From Synechococcus sp. AG-679-B05 (GTDB taxonomy: Bacteria > Cyanobacteriota > Cyanobacteriia > PCC-6307 > Cyanobiaceae): a DNA stretch of 38,627 nucleotides. The position numbers were made by a program, and so were the translations under genes. Each line of letters opens with the position of its first letter. Positions within the stretch are counted from its first letter, which is position 1. Under the pieces are notes generated by a model. That model was not told the DNA's origin, searched no databases, and saw nothing but the letters and a program-made list of their open reading frames with translations. Shown piece after piece: positions 1 to 7,813 of this stretch. The stretch is taken from NCBI GenBank assembly GCA_003210795.1, contig QCUJ01000014.1, positions 1 through 38,627 of the forward strand, written 5' to 3'.

Positions 1-135
1 CTGATTATGGGGTTCAATCTAAAATGTCCACAGTGCTTGTATGGTTCATGGGGTGGGACCACGGATGAGCACTGGCGGGGGTCGCTGCTTGAAAGAAAAC
101 TTTAACGCGTACTTCTCAAAAGACTGTCAACTGAT

Positions 136-160
136 CGATCTTGATTTCGCATCAAGATCG
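136..160. other. Perfect 10-bp stem-loop
   Basis: Arms at 136-145 and 151-160 are perfect inverted repeats (CGATCTTGAT and its complement) around a 5-base loop TTCGC. No T-tract follows on either strand, so it is not a textbook intrinsic terminator. It lies just upstream of a small gene and could be an mRNA structure or the end of an unseen upstream transcript. Nothing else is recognisable in bases 1-190. Confidence 0.45.
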
Positions 161-218
161 GCTGATCTGTTGACGATACGATGACTCGCTATTGTGGATT
201 CCTCTAGAAGCAAAAACC

Positions 219-404
219 ATGCAAGACAGCTTCCAGCGTTATCTGTCCGCAATCCTTGAATCATCTGACGATGACAATGGCGGGGACGTGTTGGAGCTTA
301 CCTTTGACCTTCAAAGACTCAATATCAATAATCTTGAGGATTTTCAGCTTAGGGAGAGTGAGGCTGAAGTCCAGGAACTGATTCAAGAGTATCGTGATCG
401 CTAA
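219..404 (+). CDS. Small acidic hypothetical protein
   Basis: I do not recognise this 61-residue protein. It is strongly acidic, with an Asp run near residues 16-20 and many Glu residues in the last third, and has no membrane segment, Cys pair or signal peptide, so it is probably a soluble cytoplasmic protein. I chose ATG at 219 because a weak purine-rich AGAAG sits 8 bases upstream. An in-frame TTG at 192 would add nine residues. It stands alone, with a small 6-bp hairpin (404-419) at its 3' end that lacks an adjacent T-run. Base composition is AT-rich compared with the core genes to the right. It may be a strain-specific gene. Confidence 0.5.
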   Translation: MQDSFQRYLSAILESSDDDNGGDVLELTFDLQRLNINNLEDFQLRESEAEVQELIQEYRDR

Positions 405-664
405 AAGGTTCTGACCTTTCGGTTCACCATTGGCTTTTTAAGTATACATAGCCCGGAATCTATTGTGAATATTGTTATTTAACTCTCGCGATTCGGAGTC
501 TACTTGGGGATGTGATTTGCAGCCTTTCAAAGTTGCAATTGACTAGGTAATTCTTTGGCTCCTTGATACTTTTTGAATCCATTTTAAAGCTTGGCTTTCA
601 TTAAAAATGGAGGTAAGCACCCTTTTGGCCGCAATCTCAGGCATTTCCTTCTGATGCTTGATTT

Positions 665-865
665 TTACCAGCCCATCTTTTGAGCTTGGTCTCCCTGCTC
701 CCTTTGTCTGTTATTCGAATCGGCATGCATTGTGAACACTCCTGTGGCAATGACCACGCCACAAGCCGCTCTAATCAGCCATTTGGTTGCTGGATCCATG
801 AATTGACGATCTAATCGATGCCATTTTGACTGCTTTGAGCTGACGCTTGATGTCTGACTTGTCAA
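665..865 (-). CDS. Small hypothetical protein with one membrane segment
   Basis: This is an unrecognised protein of up to 66 residues. The only visible feature is a hydrophobic stretch around residues 28-46, enough for one transmembrane helix, followed by a polar tail rich in Gln, Asn and Arg. The long form starts at TTG with an AGAAG-like purine stretch a few bases upstream. A shorter form from ATG at 799 would have 44 residues and keep the helix. It is isolated on the minus strand in an AT-rich block with about 200 empty bases on both sides. It may be a small inner-membrane protein, and chance coding cannot be excluded. Confidence 0.4.
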   Translation of the reverse strand: MTSQTSSVSSKQSKWHRLDRQFMDPATKWLIRAACGVVIATGVFTMHADSNNRQREQGDQAQKMGW

Positions 866-1063
866 TCTTCTGATCGAACTGCTTCATGGAGATCTGCGCC
901 TTTTGACTACCGAGTGTCGCCGTTGTTCTAGTCCCTTTGGAGGAACGATCACCCCCTACGGTTTAACCCAGCCCGTTCTATCCATTCCCTTCTGCATCGA
1001 CATGTTGCTGATAGCCTAAACAAAGCCAGCAGAGAGCTTGGCAAACAATGGAAGACATTGGTC

Positions 1064-1315
1064 TCATAGCCTCGGAACAATGTGAGTGACTCGCTCAGGA
1101 TTAATCCAGGAGATGACTCCTGAATCCACTTCGGCCACTTGAAATAAAAGAGGGGTCTTGGTGTCGTGGGAAGCCTTGTTCACTTCAAGAACGTCCGCCA
1201 TGCACCACGCTTGATTAACCGGGTTCGACACGATGACTGTCATACCTGCCTTGACATGCAGGAACACTGGATCGTGCTTCGTAAGGGTTAGCAAGTTTGA
1301 TTCGTCAACAGGCAT
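1064..1315 (-). CDS. DUF3104 family protein
   Basis: This 83-residue protein resembles the DUF3104 family, which is found mainly in marine Synechococcus and Prochlorococcus. The recognisable pattern is the N-terminal FLHVKAGMTVIV segment (about residues 18-29), then WCMADVLEV and LFQVAEVDSGVISWINP towards the C-terminus, reading like a small beta-barrel fold. The function of the family is unknown. There is no signal peptide or membrane segment, so it should be cytoplasmic. The start is ATG. It is a single gene with no operon partner, sitting among other small accessory genes. Confidence 0.75.
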   Translation of the reverse strand: MPVDESNLLTLTKHDPVFLHVKAGMTVIVSNPVNQAWCMADVLEVNKASHDTKTPLLFQVAEVDSGVISWINPERVTHIVPRL

Positions 1316-1808
1316 GCCATCCCATTTCGTTCAGCTGCATGACTCAAGGAGTTGTTCAAATTTGATGGGACGATCTTGAAACCAGACCTTGACTGCATCC
1401 GCACGAATCAGCCGTCTTCGTGTCGCGGATGAGACTCTCCGCAGTTAAGCGCTTTGATTCAGTTACAAATGTGATCTGTCAAACTCCTCCGCTGGCTGGT
1501 AGGGCTTCTGCACAACTGTCTCCATCGGCTTTGCAGCACCACTCCATTGGGTTGTTCGGGATCAGTTCACTGCTGGGTTGTGGACTTGCCCAATTCGGCG
1601 CGATGAGATGGAGCCTCAATAAAATTTTGTGACCACTAATCGCACGTTCATGTTGATCGACTTTGAAATTCTTTTTCAGAGCAACTGCTTCAGATGAGAT
1701 CTTTAAAGATAAGTTTTCTTCCAACCACCCCCCCCATTCGGGATTGGTTGAGCGTTTATCTGTTACATATGTATCTAACGAAGGGTGAGCCTTGAGCTAT
1801 AGGTTTGA
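1316..1808. other. Intergenic stretch, no convincing gene
   Basis: No reading frame here is convincing on either strand. On the minus strand a stop-to-stop frame at 1331-1444 encodes a plausible-looking C-terminus (WFQDRPIKFEQLLES) but has no start codon, so it could be the tail of a decayed gene. A run of eight C (1728-1735; G on the minus strand) lies upstream of a weak minus-strand frame ending at 1479. The DNA is AT-rich near 1740-1800, upstream of the gene at 1809. Confidence 0.4.
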
Positions 1809-2021
1809 GTGAGTGAAATTTATTTGATGCCAAGTACAACAGAACCACAAAAACTTGAATTGCTGAGTTACAAGACACCAGAAGGCAAAGAGCTGGTTGC
1901 TTTGGCGATTGAAATGGCGGATGACCCGAACGGTGGAGTTCAAGTTCGGGTTTTATCTGATTCCAATGTTGTCAGTGGTGTGACTGTGGTGCCTCTGCGT
2001 CAAAGCAGTTGTTGTGGATAG
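1809..2021 (+). CDS. Small hypothetical protein with Cys-Cys-Gly tail
   Basis: I do not recognise this 70-residue protein. It starts at GTG (1809), with an alternative ATG at 1827. The middle reads as a small beta-rich domain (LELLSYKTPEGKELVALAI, then VQVRVLSDSNVVSGVTVVPL), and the protein ends SSCCG. The adjacent cysteines at the very C-terminus could bind metal or be lipidated or oxidised, but nothing in the sequence decides this. No signal peptide or membrane helix is present. It stands alone in the accessory block, followed by a T-rich stretch without a hairpin. Codon use looks normal for a real gene. Confidence 0.5.
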   Translation: MSEIYLMPSTTEPQKLELLSYKTPEGKELVALAIEMADDPNGGVQVRVLSDSNVVSGVTVVPLRQSSCCG

Positions 2022-2627
2022 TGACTCTTTTTTGTTTTGTTCCCCAGATGCTAATGAAGACTGTTCATTCGCTCTGCGGAATGTTTGTTCACGCTTACTG
2101 TATCTAAGCTAATCCTATCTTATTTTTTTACTGAAATAACTGAATCAGCCTTGTGAGTGATTGTCTCTCGTTCAGACTTGTATGGAGCTCATCATTAAAT
2201 CATGGGTTCCTGTTGTAATGGTAAGTTGATCTTTGGTGTCTAGTAAGTCTTGCGAATTGCTCTTTTTGAGAAGCATGGATAGCTTGAGTTGTCTTTGATC
2301 TGACTCATTTGCTCGATTCATCAGCAGCATTCGCTATTCCATGGTTTTTGTCTTGAAGCCATGGTGTCTTTGAGCTTCTCTCCCCGGGTTGCTCATCCGA
2401 TGGAATGAATCTCCCGTCGGAGCTGGACATGATTGGCCTTCAGTTCCGGGCAATGAACTGAGGGCCATATCCGGCTGCAACAATCAGTCGTTCCTGGATG
2501 ACCAATGAGATTCATGTTCGCAGGTGACGCGATATGGATGAGTTGATCTATTACCCTTGAAAATTAAATTGATGAGGCTTTGTTTCTCTAATTATAATTT
2601 ATTTTCTACTTGACTCGGAATCTCAGC
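2022..2627. other. Long intergenic region with RNA-like structure
   Basis: About 600 bases without a confident gene. A minus-strand frame at 2172-2330 would encode 52 residues from ATG with a weak purine stretch upstream; it resembles no family I know and could be chance. The notable content is the nested stem-loop at 2405-2515, described separately. The flanks (2100-2160 and 2560-2620) are AT-rich and could hold promoters. Confidence 0.4.
2405..2515. ncRNA. Candidate structured RNA element
   Basis: An inner hairpin has arms at 2435-2446 and 2455-2466 that match at 11 of 12 positions around an 8-base loop. An outer 9-base perfect inverted repeat (2405-2413 with 2507-2515, ATGAATCTC) encloses it. 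Additional short complementary pieces, such as TGATTG at 2430 with CAATCA at 2481, may compete or extend pairing. No T-tract follows, so this is not a simple terminator. Strand and function are unknown; a small RNA or an RNA-level regulatory element is possible. Confidence 0.3.
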
Positions 2628-3053
2628 TCAAACTCGGCTGTACCCCAGCTTGGAGTTGAAAATTTTGAGCGGGAGCCCAAATGACTCCATCAGTTGGCGG
2701 CATTCCTTCCCAACAGTGCCATAGACCTCAATGCTGAATCCAGCGCCGAGCTCAGCATGCTTCTGCAGGTACTCCTGAACTGGAGCGTTGGAAACATGGG
2801 CTTTGAAGGCTTCGTCGTTTGCGTAGACCTCTGACCAAACGAATGCTTGTGGATCGCCCGGATCCTGATCGAACGTATGGTGAATCATCCCGGGCTCCGA
2901 TGTCTGGACAGCGGCATCGGTGATGCGAGCCAGTTCCAGGTATTCATCAACACAACCCGGCTTGACTTGAATGCGTGCCAGAAGGATAAAGGGAGTCGAC
3001 TTATCGAATGTTGCCATTGGCTGCCCTTGATTTGATGAATTTTGATGACTCAT
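2628..3053 (-). CDS. Antibiotic biosynthesis monooxygenase (ABM) fold protein
   Basis: This 141-residue protein carries an ABM-type ferredoxin-like domain at about residues 22-112. The pattern is visible as FILLARIQVKPGCVDEYLELA, then SEPGMIHHTFDQDPGDP, then VWSEVYANDEAFKAHVSNAP. Relatives are small dimeric quinol or heme-related monooxygenases without a metal cofactor, and many have no known substrate. The N-terminal 12 residues are polar and low in complexity; starting at the internal ATG (3017) would give 129 residues and fit the domain better. The C-terminal 30 residues extend beyond the usual domain. It is not in an operon. The fold call is fairly sure, the reaction is not. Confidence 0.7.
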   Translation of the reverse strand: MSHQNSSNQGQPMATFDKSTPFILLARIQVKPGCVDEYLELARITDAAVQTSEPGMIHHTFDQDPGDPQAFVWSEVYANDEAFKAHVSNAPVQEYLQKHAELGAGFSIEVYGTVGKECRQLMESFGLPLKIFNSKLGYSRV

Positions 3054-3320
3054 TTATACGTGATTTTAATTGATCGATCGTCTCCAGTGAGTTCAGTCGA
3101 TCTTCCGCACACCAGCTTTGTGTATTGATCCGTACTGACCGTGCACGGCAGCTTTTCCGTGTTTCATCCTGTCTAGCCTCTGAGCCGTCTGATCGTGTTA
3201 TGAGATTCCTTTGGGAGCGCACGCTACTGGACTTTCCAGCACACCATTGCTGTCTGGTGGTTGATCATCTCTCCCCATCATTTATAAGGAAGTTGGTGGG
3301 GCGTGCTTTCTTGAGATCCG

Positions 3321-3617
3321 TTATTTGAGATAAAGAAGGCTGGCTCGGCATCGCACAAGTGCTTCTCGCGCGCTGTTAACCGAATCTTGATTTGGTCTAC
3401 TTGAGCCGTCTGGCACGACTAATTCGTTTTTCGAATTCAGGTGGACACGAGTCGAAAACCACGATCCTCCTCCTGGCATCGATGCTCGGCAGATGGGGTT
3501 CTGTTCTGCACCGAGTTTTCGTTCAAGCAACCAACCATCAACGCGATCTAGTGTCTGAAATCCCTGGGCGAGGGCTGACGTTCCGATCAGGATCAGAAGC
3601 AATGGTGTTCTTATCAA
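3321..3617 (-). CDS. Putative secreted hypothetical protein
   Basis: This is an unrecognised 98-residue protein. The N-terminus (RTPLLLILIGTSALAQG) looks like a Sec signal peptide cleaved after Ala-Gln or nearby, which would leave a mature protein of about 80 residues in the periplasm or outside the cell. The mature part has two cysteines (around residues 43 and 89) that could form a disulfide. The only available start is TTG, which lowers confidence. It lies 18 bases downstream of the gene at 3636-3899 on the same strand, so the two may be co-transcribed. Confidence 0.5.
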   Translation of the reverse strand: MIRTPLLLILIGTSALAQGFQTLDRVDGWLLERKLGAEQNPICRASMPGGGSWFSTRVHLNSKNELVVPDGSSRPNQDSVNSAREALVRCRASLLYLK

Positions 3618-3635
3618 TGATTCACGCTCTTAGAG

Positions 3636-3899
3636 TTATGCCCAGAGAGGCTTTGGACATTTCCCAGGTATTTCTGACCATTCGGTATATTTTCTTATCG
3701 GCATTTTTTTATAAACGCAGTATCGGTAGTAACGCACTTTCCGCTCAAGGAATTCCATCTCCCGTTTGAGTGGTGCCACGTTGTTCGCGTTGACAGACCT
3801 GGCTGAGCGGAATCGATAAGCAGCTTCAGCGAGCTCGTGTTGAGCTGTCTTGAGTTTGTGCTGTGGAGTTGAGGAGTCCCTTGTTTTGCGGAAGAACAT
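3636..3899 (-). CDS. Small basic hypothetical protein
   Basis: This is an unrecognised 87-residue protein from ATG. Residues 12-60 are rich in Lys, Arg, Glu and Ala and would form a helix or short coiled coil (KTAQHELAEAAYRFRSARS, then LKREMEFLERKVRYYRYCV). The tail is Pro- and Trp-containing. The high content of Arg, Lys and Tyr suggests a nucleic-acid or membrane-surface binding protein, but this is a guess. It is upstream of the putative secreted gene at 3321 on the same strand. Confidence 0.45.
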   Translation of the reverse strand: MFFRKTRDSSTPQHKLKTAQHELAEAAYRFRSARSVNANNVAPLKREMEFLERKVRYYRYCVYKKMPIRKYTEWSEIPGKCPKPLWA

Positions 3900-4369
3900 G
3901 GCGAGGAAGCAACCAGCCGTAACTCAACAATGACATCCCATTGCCCCCTGCCTCGGTTTGTCTTGCTACCTCTTGCTGTCACCTCAGTATCCATGCCGAA
4001 GTTTGCTTCGCGAGTTGTCAGGGCATTCGATGGCTCGACCCGGTACGACGCTCGATGTCCCCTGCTTGTTTGCGTTGAGTTGTGCCATCAGTGGACCCCT
4101 CAGGTTGTGGGCCGTCTGGATTCGTTGCTGCTCATGGGTTCCAACGTTGGACGACTCGACATTGTTTAGGCCATTTGTTTCGTGTGGCGGTTGGGATGGC
4201 CTTCAGTTCATGTAATTTGGGGGTTAAATCAGGGTTGTCAATATTCTTCGCTCCTTCTCAATTCATTGGTAATGGGTTGGGCTTTGTTTACGATGTTTGC
4301 GGGAATTAAAGCGATTGATCGTCTCGGAGGCGAGGACGCTGAAGGTTCAACAAGGCCTCTCTTTCGCTC
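3900..4369. other. Intergenic stretch, at most one tiny ORF
   Basis: Several overlapping plus-strand frames are open here but none has a domain, a good ribosome site or sensible composition. The most credible is a 33-residue frame from ATG at 4272 to 4373, beginning MGWALFTMFAGIKAIDRL, with a hydrophobic N-terminal half and a charged tail, like a tiny single-helix membrane protein. It has no clear ribosome binding site. I see no RNA gene or repeat. Confidence 0.3.
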
Positions 4370-4627
4370 CTAATCCTTGATTGGCATGCTGACTTTGTAG
4401 ATCGTATCCTCCACCGGTTTCCATTGCACAACGTGCATGCGATCGATGTTGTTGCGGTCCAGGCAGTCCCAGATGTTCTCACCTGACAGAGTGGTCATGG
4501 ACCAGTGGTCCCCCTGGCTGATCATCTGTTTTCTCACGTGATCTTTCCATTCCGTCCAGTGCATCTGGGGATAGGAAGAGACGTATTCGTTGAGGATGAC
4601 GACCGTGAAATCCAAGCTGTAATGCAC
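4370..4627 (-). CDS. Hypothetical protein
   Basis: This is an unrecognised 85-residue protein starting at GTG (4627). It is rich in Trp, His, Met and Asp (for example MHWTEWKDHV and HVVQWKPVED), has no signal peptide and no long hydrophobic segment. The composition looks like a folded soluble protein rather than random translation. It lies 51 bases downstream of the HTH/zinc-ribbon gene (4679-5050) on the same strand, so co-transcription is possible. Confidence 0.5.
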   Translation of the reverse strand: MHYSLDFTVVILNEYVSSYPQMHWTEWKDHVRKQMISQGDHWSMTTLSGENIWDCLDRNNIDRMHVVQWKPVEDTIYKVSMPIKD

Positions 4628-4678
4628 TTTGAATCGGCTGTCACCTTAGGGCTTCCCATCACGGCTCCATATTGCGGC

Positions 4679-5050
4679 TCAGAGCGCGTTCCGGCAGCGC
4701 TGGCAGCACGACACCTTGTTCTTGTGATCATTCGCCAGCGTTAGCAGGTAGGGGTCAACGTCGAATTCATATCCGCAACTGCAGGACACATGATATTTAA
4801 GTTTTTTTGATTTGTTTAATTGTTTGATCAGCGTAACTTTTCCAAATGTTTGCCCAGGGCGAAATAGTTCAAGTTTCCCGCTTTCTTCTGTGCCTCGTCG
4901 TATCTTTGCTTTGACGAGTGCATTGCGCACAGATGTTTCAGTTCCTTTGCCTAGGATTTTTGCGATCTGTGAATAGGATCGCCCTTCATTGACGTACAGA
5001 TTGCAGATCTGAGCAAATTCATTTTCAGTAAAACCAGATTTTTTTCCCAT
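4679..5050 (-). CDS. Putative DNA-binding protein, HTH plus zinc ribbon
   Basis: This 123-residue protein has two recognisable parts. Residues about 6-55 read as a helix-turn-helix of the resolvase/homing-endonuclease-associated kind: FTENEFAQICNLYVNEGRSY, SQIAKILGKG, then TSVRNALVKAKIRR. The C-terminal third contains CSCGYEFDV and, near the end, CCQRC, which together could form a four-cysteine zinc ribbon. Such small HTH/zinc proteins are common in cyanophages and mobile regions. It lacks a catalytic domain, so a regulator or a remnant of a larger mobile protein are both possible. The AT-rich sequence with poly-Lys and Asn codons differs from the core genes and suggests transfer. The start is ATG, with no obvious operon upstream. 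Confidence 0.55.
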   Translation of the reverse strand: MGKKSGFTENEFAQICNLYVNEGRSYSQIAKILGKGTETSVRNALVKAKIRRGTEESGKLELFRPGQTFGKVTLIKQLNKSKKLKYHVSCSCGYEFDVDPYLLTLANDHKNKVSCCQRCRNAL

Positions 5051-5084
5051 GTTTATGACCTCACTTTTGTAATTCTATATCTGC

Positions 5085-5390
5085 TCAGCGCAGCTCAGCC
5101 ATCTTGTCCATGCTGGAGCCAACGGTCTCCACCATGAAACGATCCATCCCGTTGGCTTCTGTTGTGGGTTTAAGGCGAAACAGGTAGGCATTGACCCAGG
5201 CTGTGTCCCGGTTGTTCAGTTCATGGCCACGGTCCACGAACCCTGGTTTCTGCTCAAACAGATAGAGAAGTATCTCAAGCACGTCTTTTTCTGAAAGATT
5301 TTCCGGGTCAATCGATGGGAAAATCTCTCTCACATCCATGCTGGTGATCGAGGCCGAATAATCGAAGTCTTCAGGCATCGGCTGGCTCAT
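5085..5390 (-). CDS. Hypothetical acidic protein
   Basis: This is an unrecognised 101-residue protein from ATG. It is acidic and appears soluble, with likely helices at residues 32-50 (LSEKDVLEILLYLFEQKPGF) and 60-75 (NRDTAWVNAYLFRLKP). No cysteines, metal motif, signal peptide or membrane helix is visible. It is encoded upstream of the HTH/zinc gene on the same strand, with a 34-base gap, so the set 5085-4679-4370 could be one transcript. Confidence 0.5.
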   Translation of the reverse strand: MSQPMPEDFDYSASITSMDVREIFPSIDPENLSEKDVLEILLYLFEQKPGFVDRGHELNNRDTAWVNAYLFRLKPTTEANGMDRFMVETVGSSMDKMAELR

Positions 5391-5606
5391 CCAACTGGGC
5401 TCCCTATCAGTGGATCACCGTAGCGATGATGCCCGGTGTGCGTAAACGGATGGAGAACAAGTTCAGCAGCTCAGCTACTGCCTAACGGTCCAGGATTGCG
5501 TTGGTTTGTTGGCTACCGCTTTGCACCGAACCACTTGATGAAAACAGTTTTTCATAGAAATCTCTTCACGTTCAATCAGTGCTGAGATTCACCTGTAACT
5601 TTCTCC

Positions 5607-5852
5607 TCAATCTTCTTTGGGGTTTTCAATATCGCGTCGGATCAGGGCCAATAGATAAGAGGGGGACTTGTAGCGCGTCGGCAGGCACCGGTTCAGTGTC
5701 TCCAGATGCCCCCAGCACACAGTCCGTTCGATGTCTTTGGCGGTTTTGCCCTGCTGGAGCAATCGCCGTAAAGCCTTGCAGTAGAGCGGATATCCCGCTT
5801 CCAATTCCCCGATGGTGAGCTTCGCCTGGGTCATCGGGCAATCCATCTGCAT
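5607..5852 (-). CDS. Small helical hypothetical protein
   Basis: This 81-residue protein is unrecognised by name. It resembles small helical proteins of picocyanobacteria: KLTIGELEAGYPLYCKALRR, LLQQGKTAKDIERTVCWGHL, then a tail with two basic residues before IENPKED. Two cysteines occur but not as a metal motif. ATG at 5852 is used; an internal ATG at residue 7 is equally possible. It is downstream of ridA on the same strand but separated by the stem-loop at 5865-5893, so it may have its own promoter or depend on readthrough. Confidence 0.55.
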   Translation of the reverse strand: MQMDCPMTQAKLTIGELEAGYPLYCKALRRLLQQGKTAKDIERTVCWGHLETLNRCLPTRYKSPSYLLALIRRDIENPKED

Positions 5853-5864
5853 TAACAGACTATT

Positions 5865-5893
5865 CCTGCGTCGGACCCTGGTACCGACGCAGG
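5865..5893 (-). terminator. Perfect stem-loop downstream of ridA
   Basis: Arms CCTGCGTCGG (5865-5874) and CCGACGCAGG (5884-5893) are perfectly complementary around a 9-base loop. It begins 18 bases past the ridA stop codon on the minus strand. The bases after it (AATAGTCT on the minus strand) have only a weak T content, so it may terminate poorly or stabilise the mRNA end. Confidence 0.55.
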
Positions 5894-5910
5894 TGATTCA
5901 GCACACAGCG

Positions 5911-6300
5911 TCAACCGAGCCAGGCCACACAGTCGATTTCCACACGAGCTCCCTTGGGAAGGGCCGCCACTTGCACGCAGGCCCTCGCAGGGCTCACTCC
6001 ATCGCCGAAAACGTCTGCATACAGCTGATTAACAGTCTGGAAATCCCCCAGATCCACCAGGAAGACGGTGGTGCGTACTACTTGCGCCGGGGTGGCACCT
6101 GCTTCGTTGAGAACAGCCACAAGGTTCTTCAGCACCTGTCGTGTTTCTTCTGCAACTTCGCCATCTCCCACCATTGCTCCGGTTGTTGGATCCAGGGGAA
6201 TCTGGCCTGAGCAGTACAGCCATCCGCCTGCAAGGACAGCCTGGTTGTATGGACCGACGGGGGCCGGTGCCGCAGTGGTGGTGATCGCCTTGGCTGGCAT
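5911..6300 (-). CDS. ridA: RidA family enamine/imine deaminase
   Basis: RidA (YjgF/YER057c/UK114 family) hydrolyses reactive enamine/imine intermediates such as 2-aminoacrylate released by pyridoxal-phosphate enzymes. It works as a cytosolic homotrimer. The 129 residues match the usual length. Signature pieces are APVGPYNQAVLAGGWLYCSGQ near the N-terminus and SPARACVQVAALPKGARVEI near the end, with the substrate-binding Arg in PARACVQ (about residue 105) and the Glu of VEIDCVA. ATG start. gloB lies upstream on the same strand with a 72-base gap, so both detoxification genes may be transcribed together. Confidence 0.93.
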   Translation of the reverse strand: MPAKAITTTAAPAPVGPYNQAVLAGGWLYCSGQIPLDPTTGAMVGDGEVAEETRQVLKNLVAVLNEAGATPAQVVRTTVFLVDLGDFQTVNQLYADVFGDGVSPARACVQVAALPKGARVEIDCVAWLG

Positions 6301-6372
6301 GTCGAAGTGGCAGTGCTGGGGCCGATCATCGCCTTCAGCCGTTTTCGCTCTGGTTCAGGGCATGAGCCAGCA

Positions 6373-7122
6373 TCAACCCTCCTTCCAGTGATCCTTGTGG
6401 TGCCGAAGCCTGGCGACTTCATCGGCTGATCCGGCCCGCAGGAACAGGTTGCTGCAACGTTCTTCGCCAATGCTGCTGGGGAGGGTGAGTTCGCCACGGG
6501 AGCGCAGTGCGAACACCGCCTCTGCTCGGCGTTGAATCGCCGGGTCTTCCGGTCTGAGTGCGCGGGCCCAGCGCAGATTGTTTTCGGTGTACTCATGGGC
6601 GCAACACACCTTGGTGTCTTTAGGCAGGGCGTCGAGCCGTTGTAGAGCTCGGTGCATATCGTTTGCAGTGCCTTCGAATAGACGCCCGCAGCCGCCTGAA
6701 AAAAGTGTGTCGCCGCAGAACAGCACAGGACCAGGGTCCTGATCGGTTTCCGCATCCACGACAAATGCGATGTGATGAGCTGTGTGAGCAGCCACTCCCA
6801 GCACTTCAAAGCTGTGCTCCATCAGCGTGATCCGGTCGCCATCGCTCACGGAGATGGTCTGGAAGGGAATGCGCTTTCGATCGGCAGCAGACGCCACCAC
6901 ATCAGCTTCCGGCCAGATTTTCAGAAGCCCCGGAGTCCCACCGATGTGATCGGAATGGTGGTGCGTCTGCAGGACAGCAACCAGCTGCAATTGTTGCTCA
7001 TTGAGCCATGCCGCCACCGGTTCGCTGGCCGCGGGGTCCACCACCACAGCGTTCTGGCCCCGCACCAGGATCCAGATGATGTTGTCCTGCAGCACTGGAA
7101 GCGCATGCAGCGTGGATCGCAT
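6373..7122 (-). CDS. gloB: Hydroxyacylglutathione hydrolase (glyoxalase II)
   Basis: Glyoxalase II hydrolyses S-lactoylglutathione to lactate and glutathione, the second step of methylglyoxal detoxification. The 249-residue protein has the metallo-beta-lactamase THHHSDH motif (about residues 53-59), [13 protein letters not shown] in the middle and CCAHEYT, together supplying the two-metal site ligands. The start was set to ATG at 7122 because a longer in-frame extension upstream has no family similarity and overlaps divergent hisG. The C-terminal portion ([20 protein letters not shown]) fits the glutathione-binding domain. A glutathione reductase and a GST are also in this window, consistent with active glutathione metabolism. 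Confidence 0.93.
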   Translation of the reverse strand: MRSTLHALPVLQDNIIWILVRGQNAVVVDPAASEPVAAWLNEQQLQLVAVLQTHHHSDHIGGTPGLLKIWPEADVVASAADRKRIPFQTISVSDGDRITLMEHSFEVLGVAAHTAHHIAFVVDAETDQDPGPVLFCGDTLFSGGCGRLFEGTANDMHRALQRLDALPKDTKVCCAHEYTENNLRWARALRPEDPAIQRRAEAVFALRSRGELTLPSSIGEERCSNLFLRAGSADEVARLRHHKDHWKEG

Positions 7123-7162
7123 CGTTAAAGTCCTGCCTGGTTTCCCGGTCAACGCTGACTCC

Positions 7163-7813
7163 ATGATCACCGTTGCACTGGCAAAGGGTGCCCTTCTCAA
7201 AGAATCAGTGGCGCGTTTTGCAGCAGCTGGTCTTGATTTCTCAGCTGTCCTGGACAAAGACAACCGTCAGCTGATGTTGCCGACTCCCTGCGGCCGTGCA
7301 CGGGCGCTGTTGGTGCGTAATGGTGATGTTCCCACCTACGTGGCCTACGGCCAGGCTCAGCTAGGTGTGGTCGGTCATGACGTTTTGAAAGAGCACCAGC
7401 TGCCGGTGGCCCAGCTGGTGGATCTGGGTTTTGGAGGCTGCCGGATGGCCGTTGCAGTGAAGTCCAGCAGCGGTTACGAACGCGCTGCTGATCTTCCGCC
7501 CCATTGCCGCGTGGCCAGCAAGTTCACCCATTGCGCCCGTGAATATTTCGATGCCCTTGATCTGCCGGTGGAACTCGTGCATCTCAATGGATCCGTCGAG
7601 CTCGGGCCGATCACGGGAATGTCTGAAGCGATTGTCGATCTGGTGGCCACCGGTCGAACGTTGAAGGACAACGGACTGGTGGCCATTGAGACTCTGTTCC
7701 AGTCCACGGCCCGACTGGTGGGGCATCCCTTGTCCATGCGTCTGGATGACGGATCTCTGGTCGGGATTGTTGACGCGATGCGGTCAGCCAGTCCGGTTGG
7801 AGCGACTGCATGA
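7163..7813 (+). CDS. hisG: ATP phosphoribosyltransferase, short form
   Basis: HisG joins ATP and PRPP in the first committed step of histidine synthesis. At 216 residues this is the short form, which lacks the C-terminal regulatory domain and normally works in a complex with HisZ, not seen here. The start [16 protein letters not shown] and the PRPP-binding segment around [18 protein letters not shown] (about residues 152-169) identify it. ATG at 7163 was chosen over upstream extensions that enter the divergent gloB gene. Its last four bases overlap the start of the ABC exporter gene, so the two are translationally coupled. hisIE lies far away at 29.5 kb, so the his genes are scattered, as is usual in cyanobacteria. 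Confidence 0.93.
   Translation: MITVALAKGALLKESVARFAAAGLDFSAVLDKDNRQLMLPTPCGRARALLVRNGDVPTYVAYGQAQLGVVGHDVLKEHQLPVAQLVDLGFGGCRMAVAVKSSSGYERAADLPPHCRVASKFTHCAREYFDALDLPVELVHLNGSVELGPITGMSEAIVDLVATGRTLKDNGLVAIETLFQSTARLVGHPLSMRLDDGSLVGIVDAMRSASPVGATA

Noticed and set aside
2202-2243. 13-codon frame beginning MGSCCNG, echoing the SSCCG tail of the gene at 1809
   Set aside because: The likeness is too short and could be chance; no ribosome site.
2172-2330. 52-codon minus-strand ORF from ATG
   Set aside because: Too short to judge, no known family, and in AT-rich DNA open frames of this size are expected by chance; noted in the intergenic entry.
4182-4373. 63-codon plus-strand frame
   Set aside because: Upstream part looks random; only the last 33 codons (from 4272) resemble a possible small membrane protein, mentioned in the intergenic entry.
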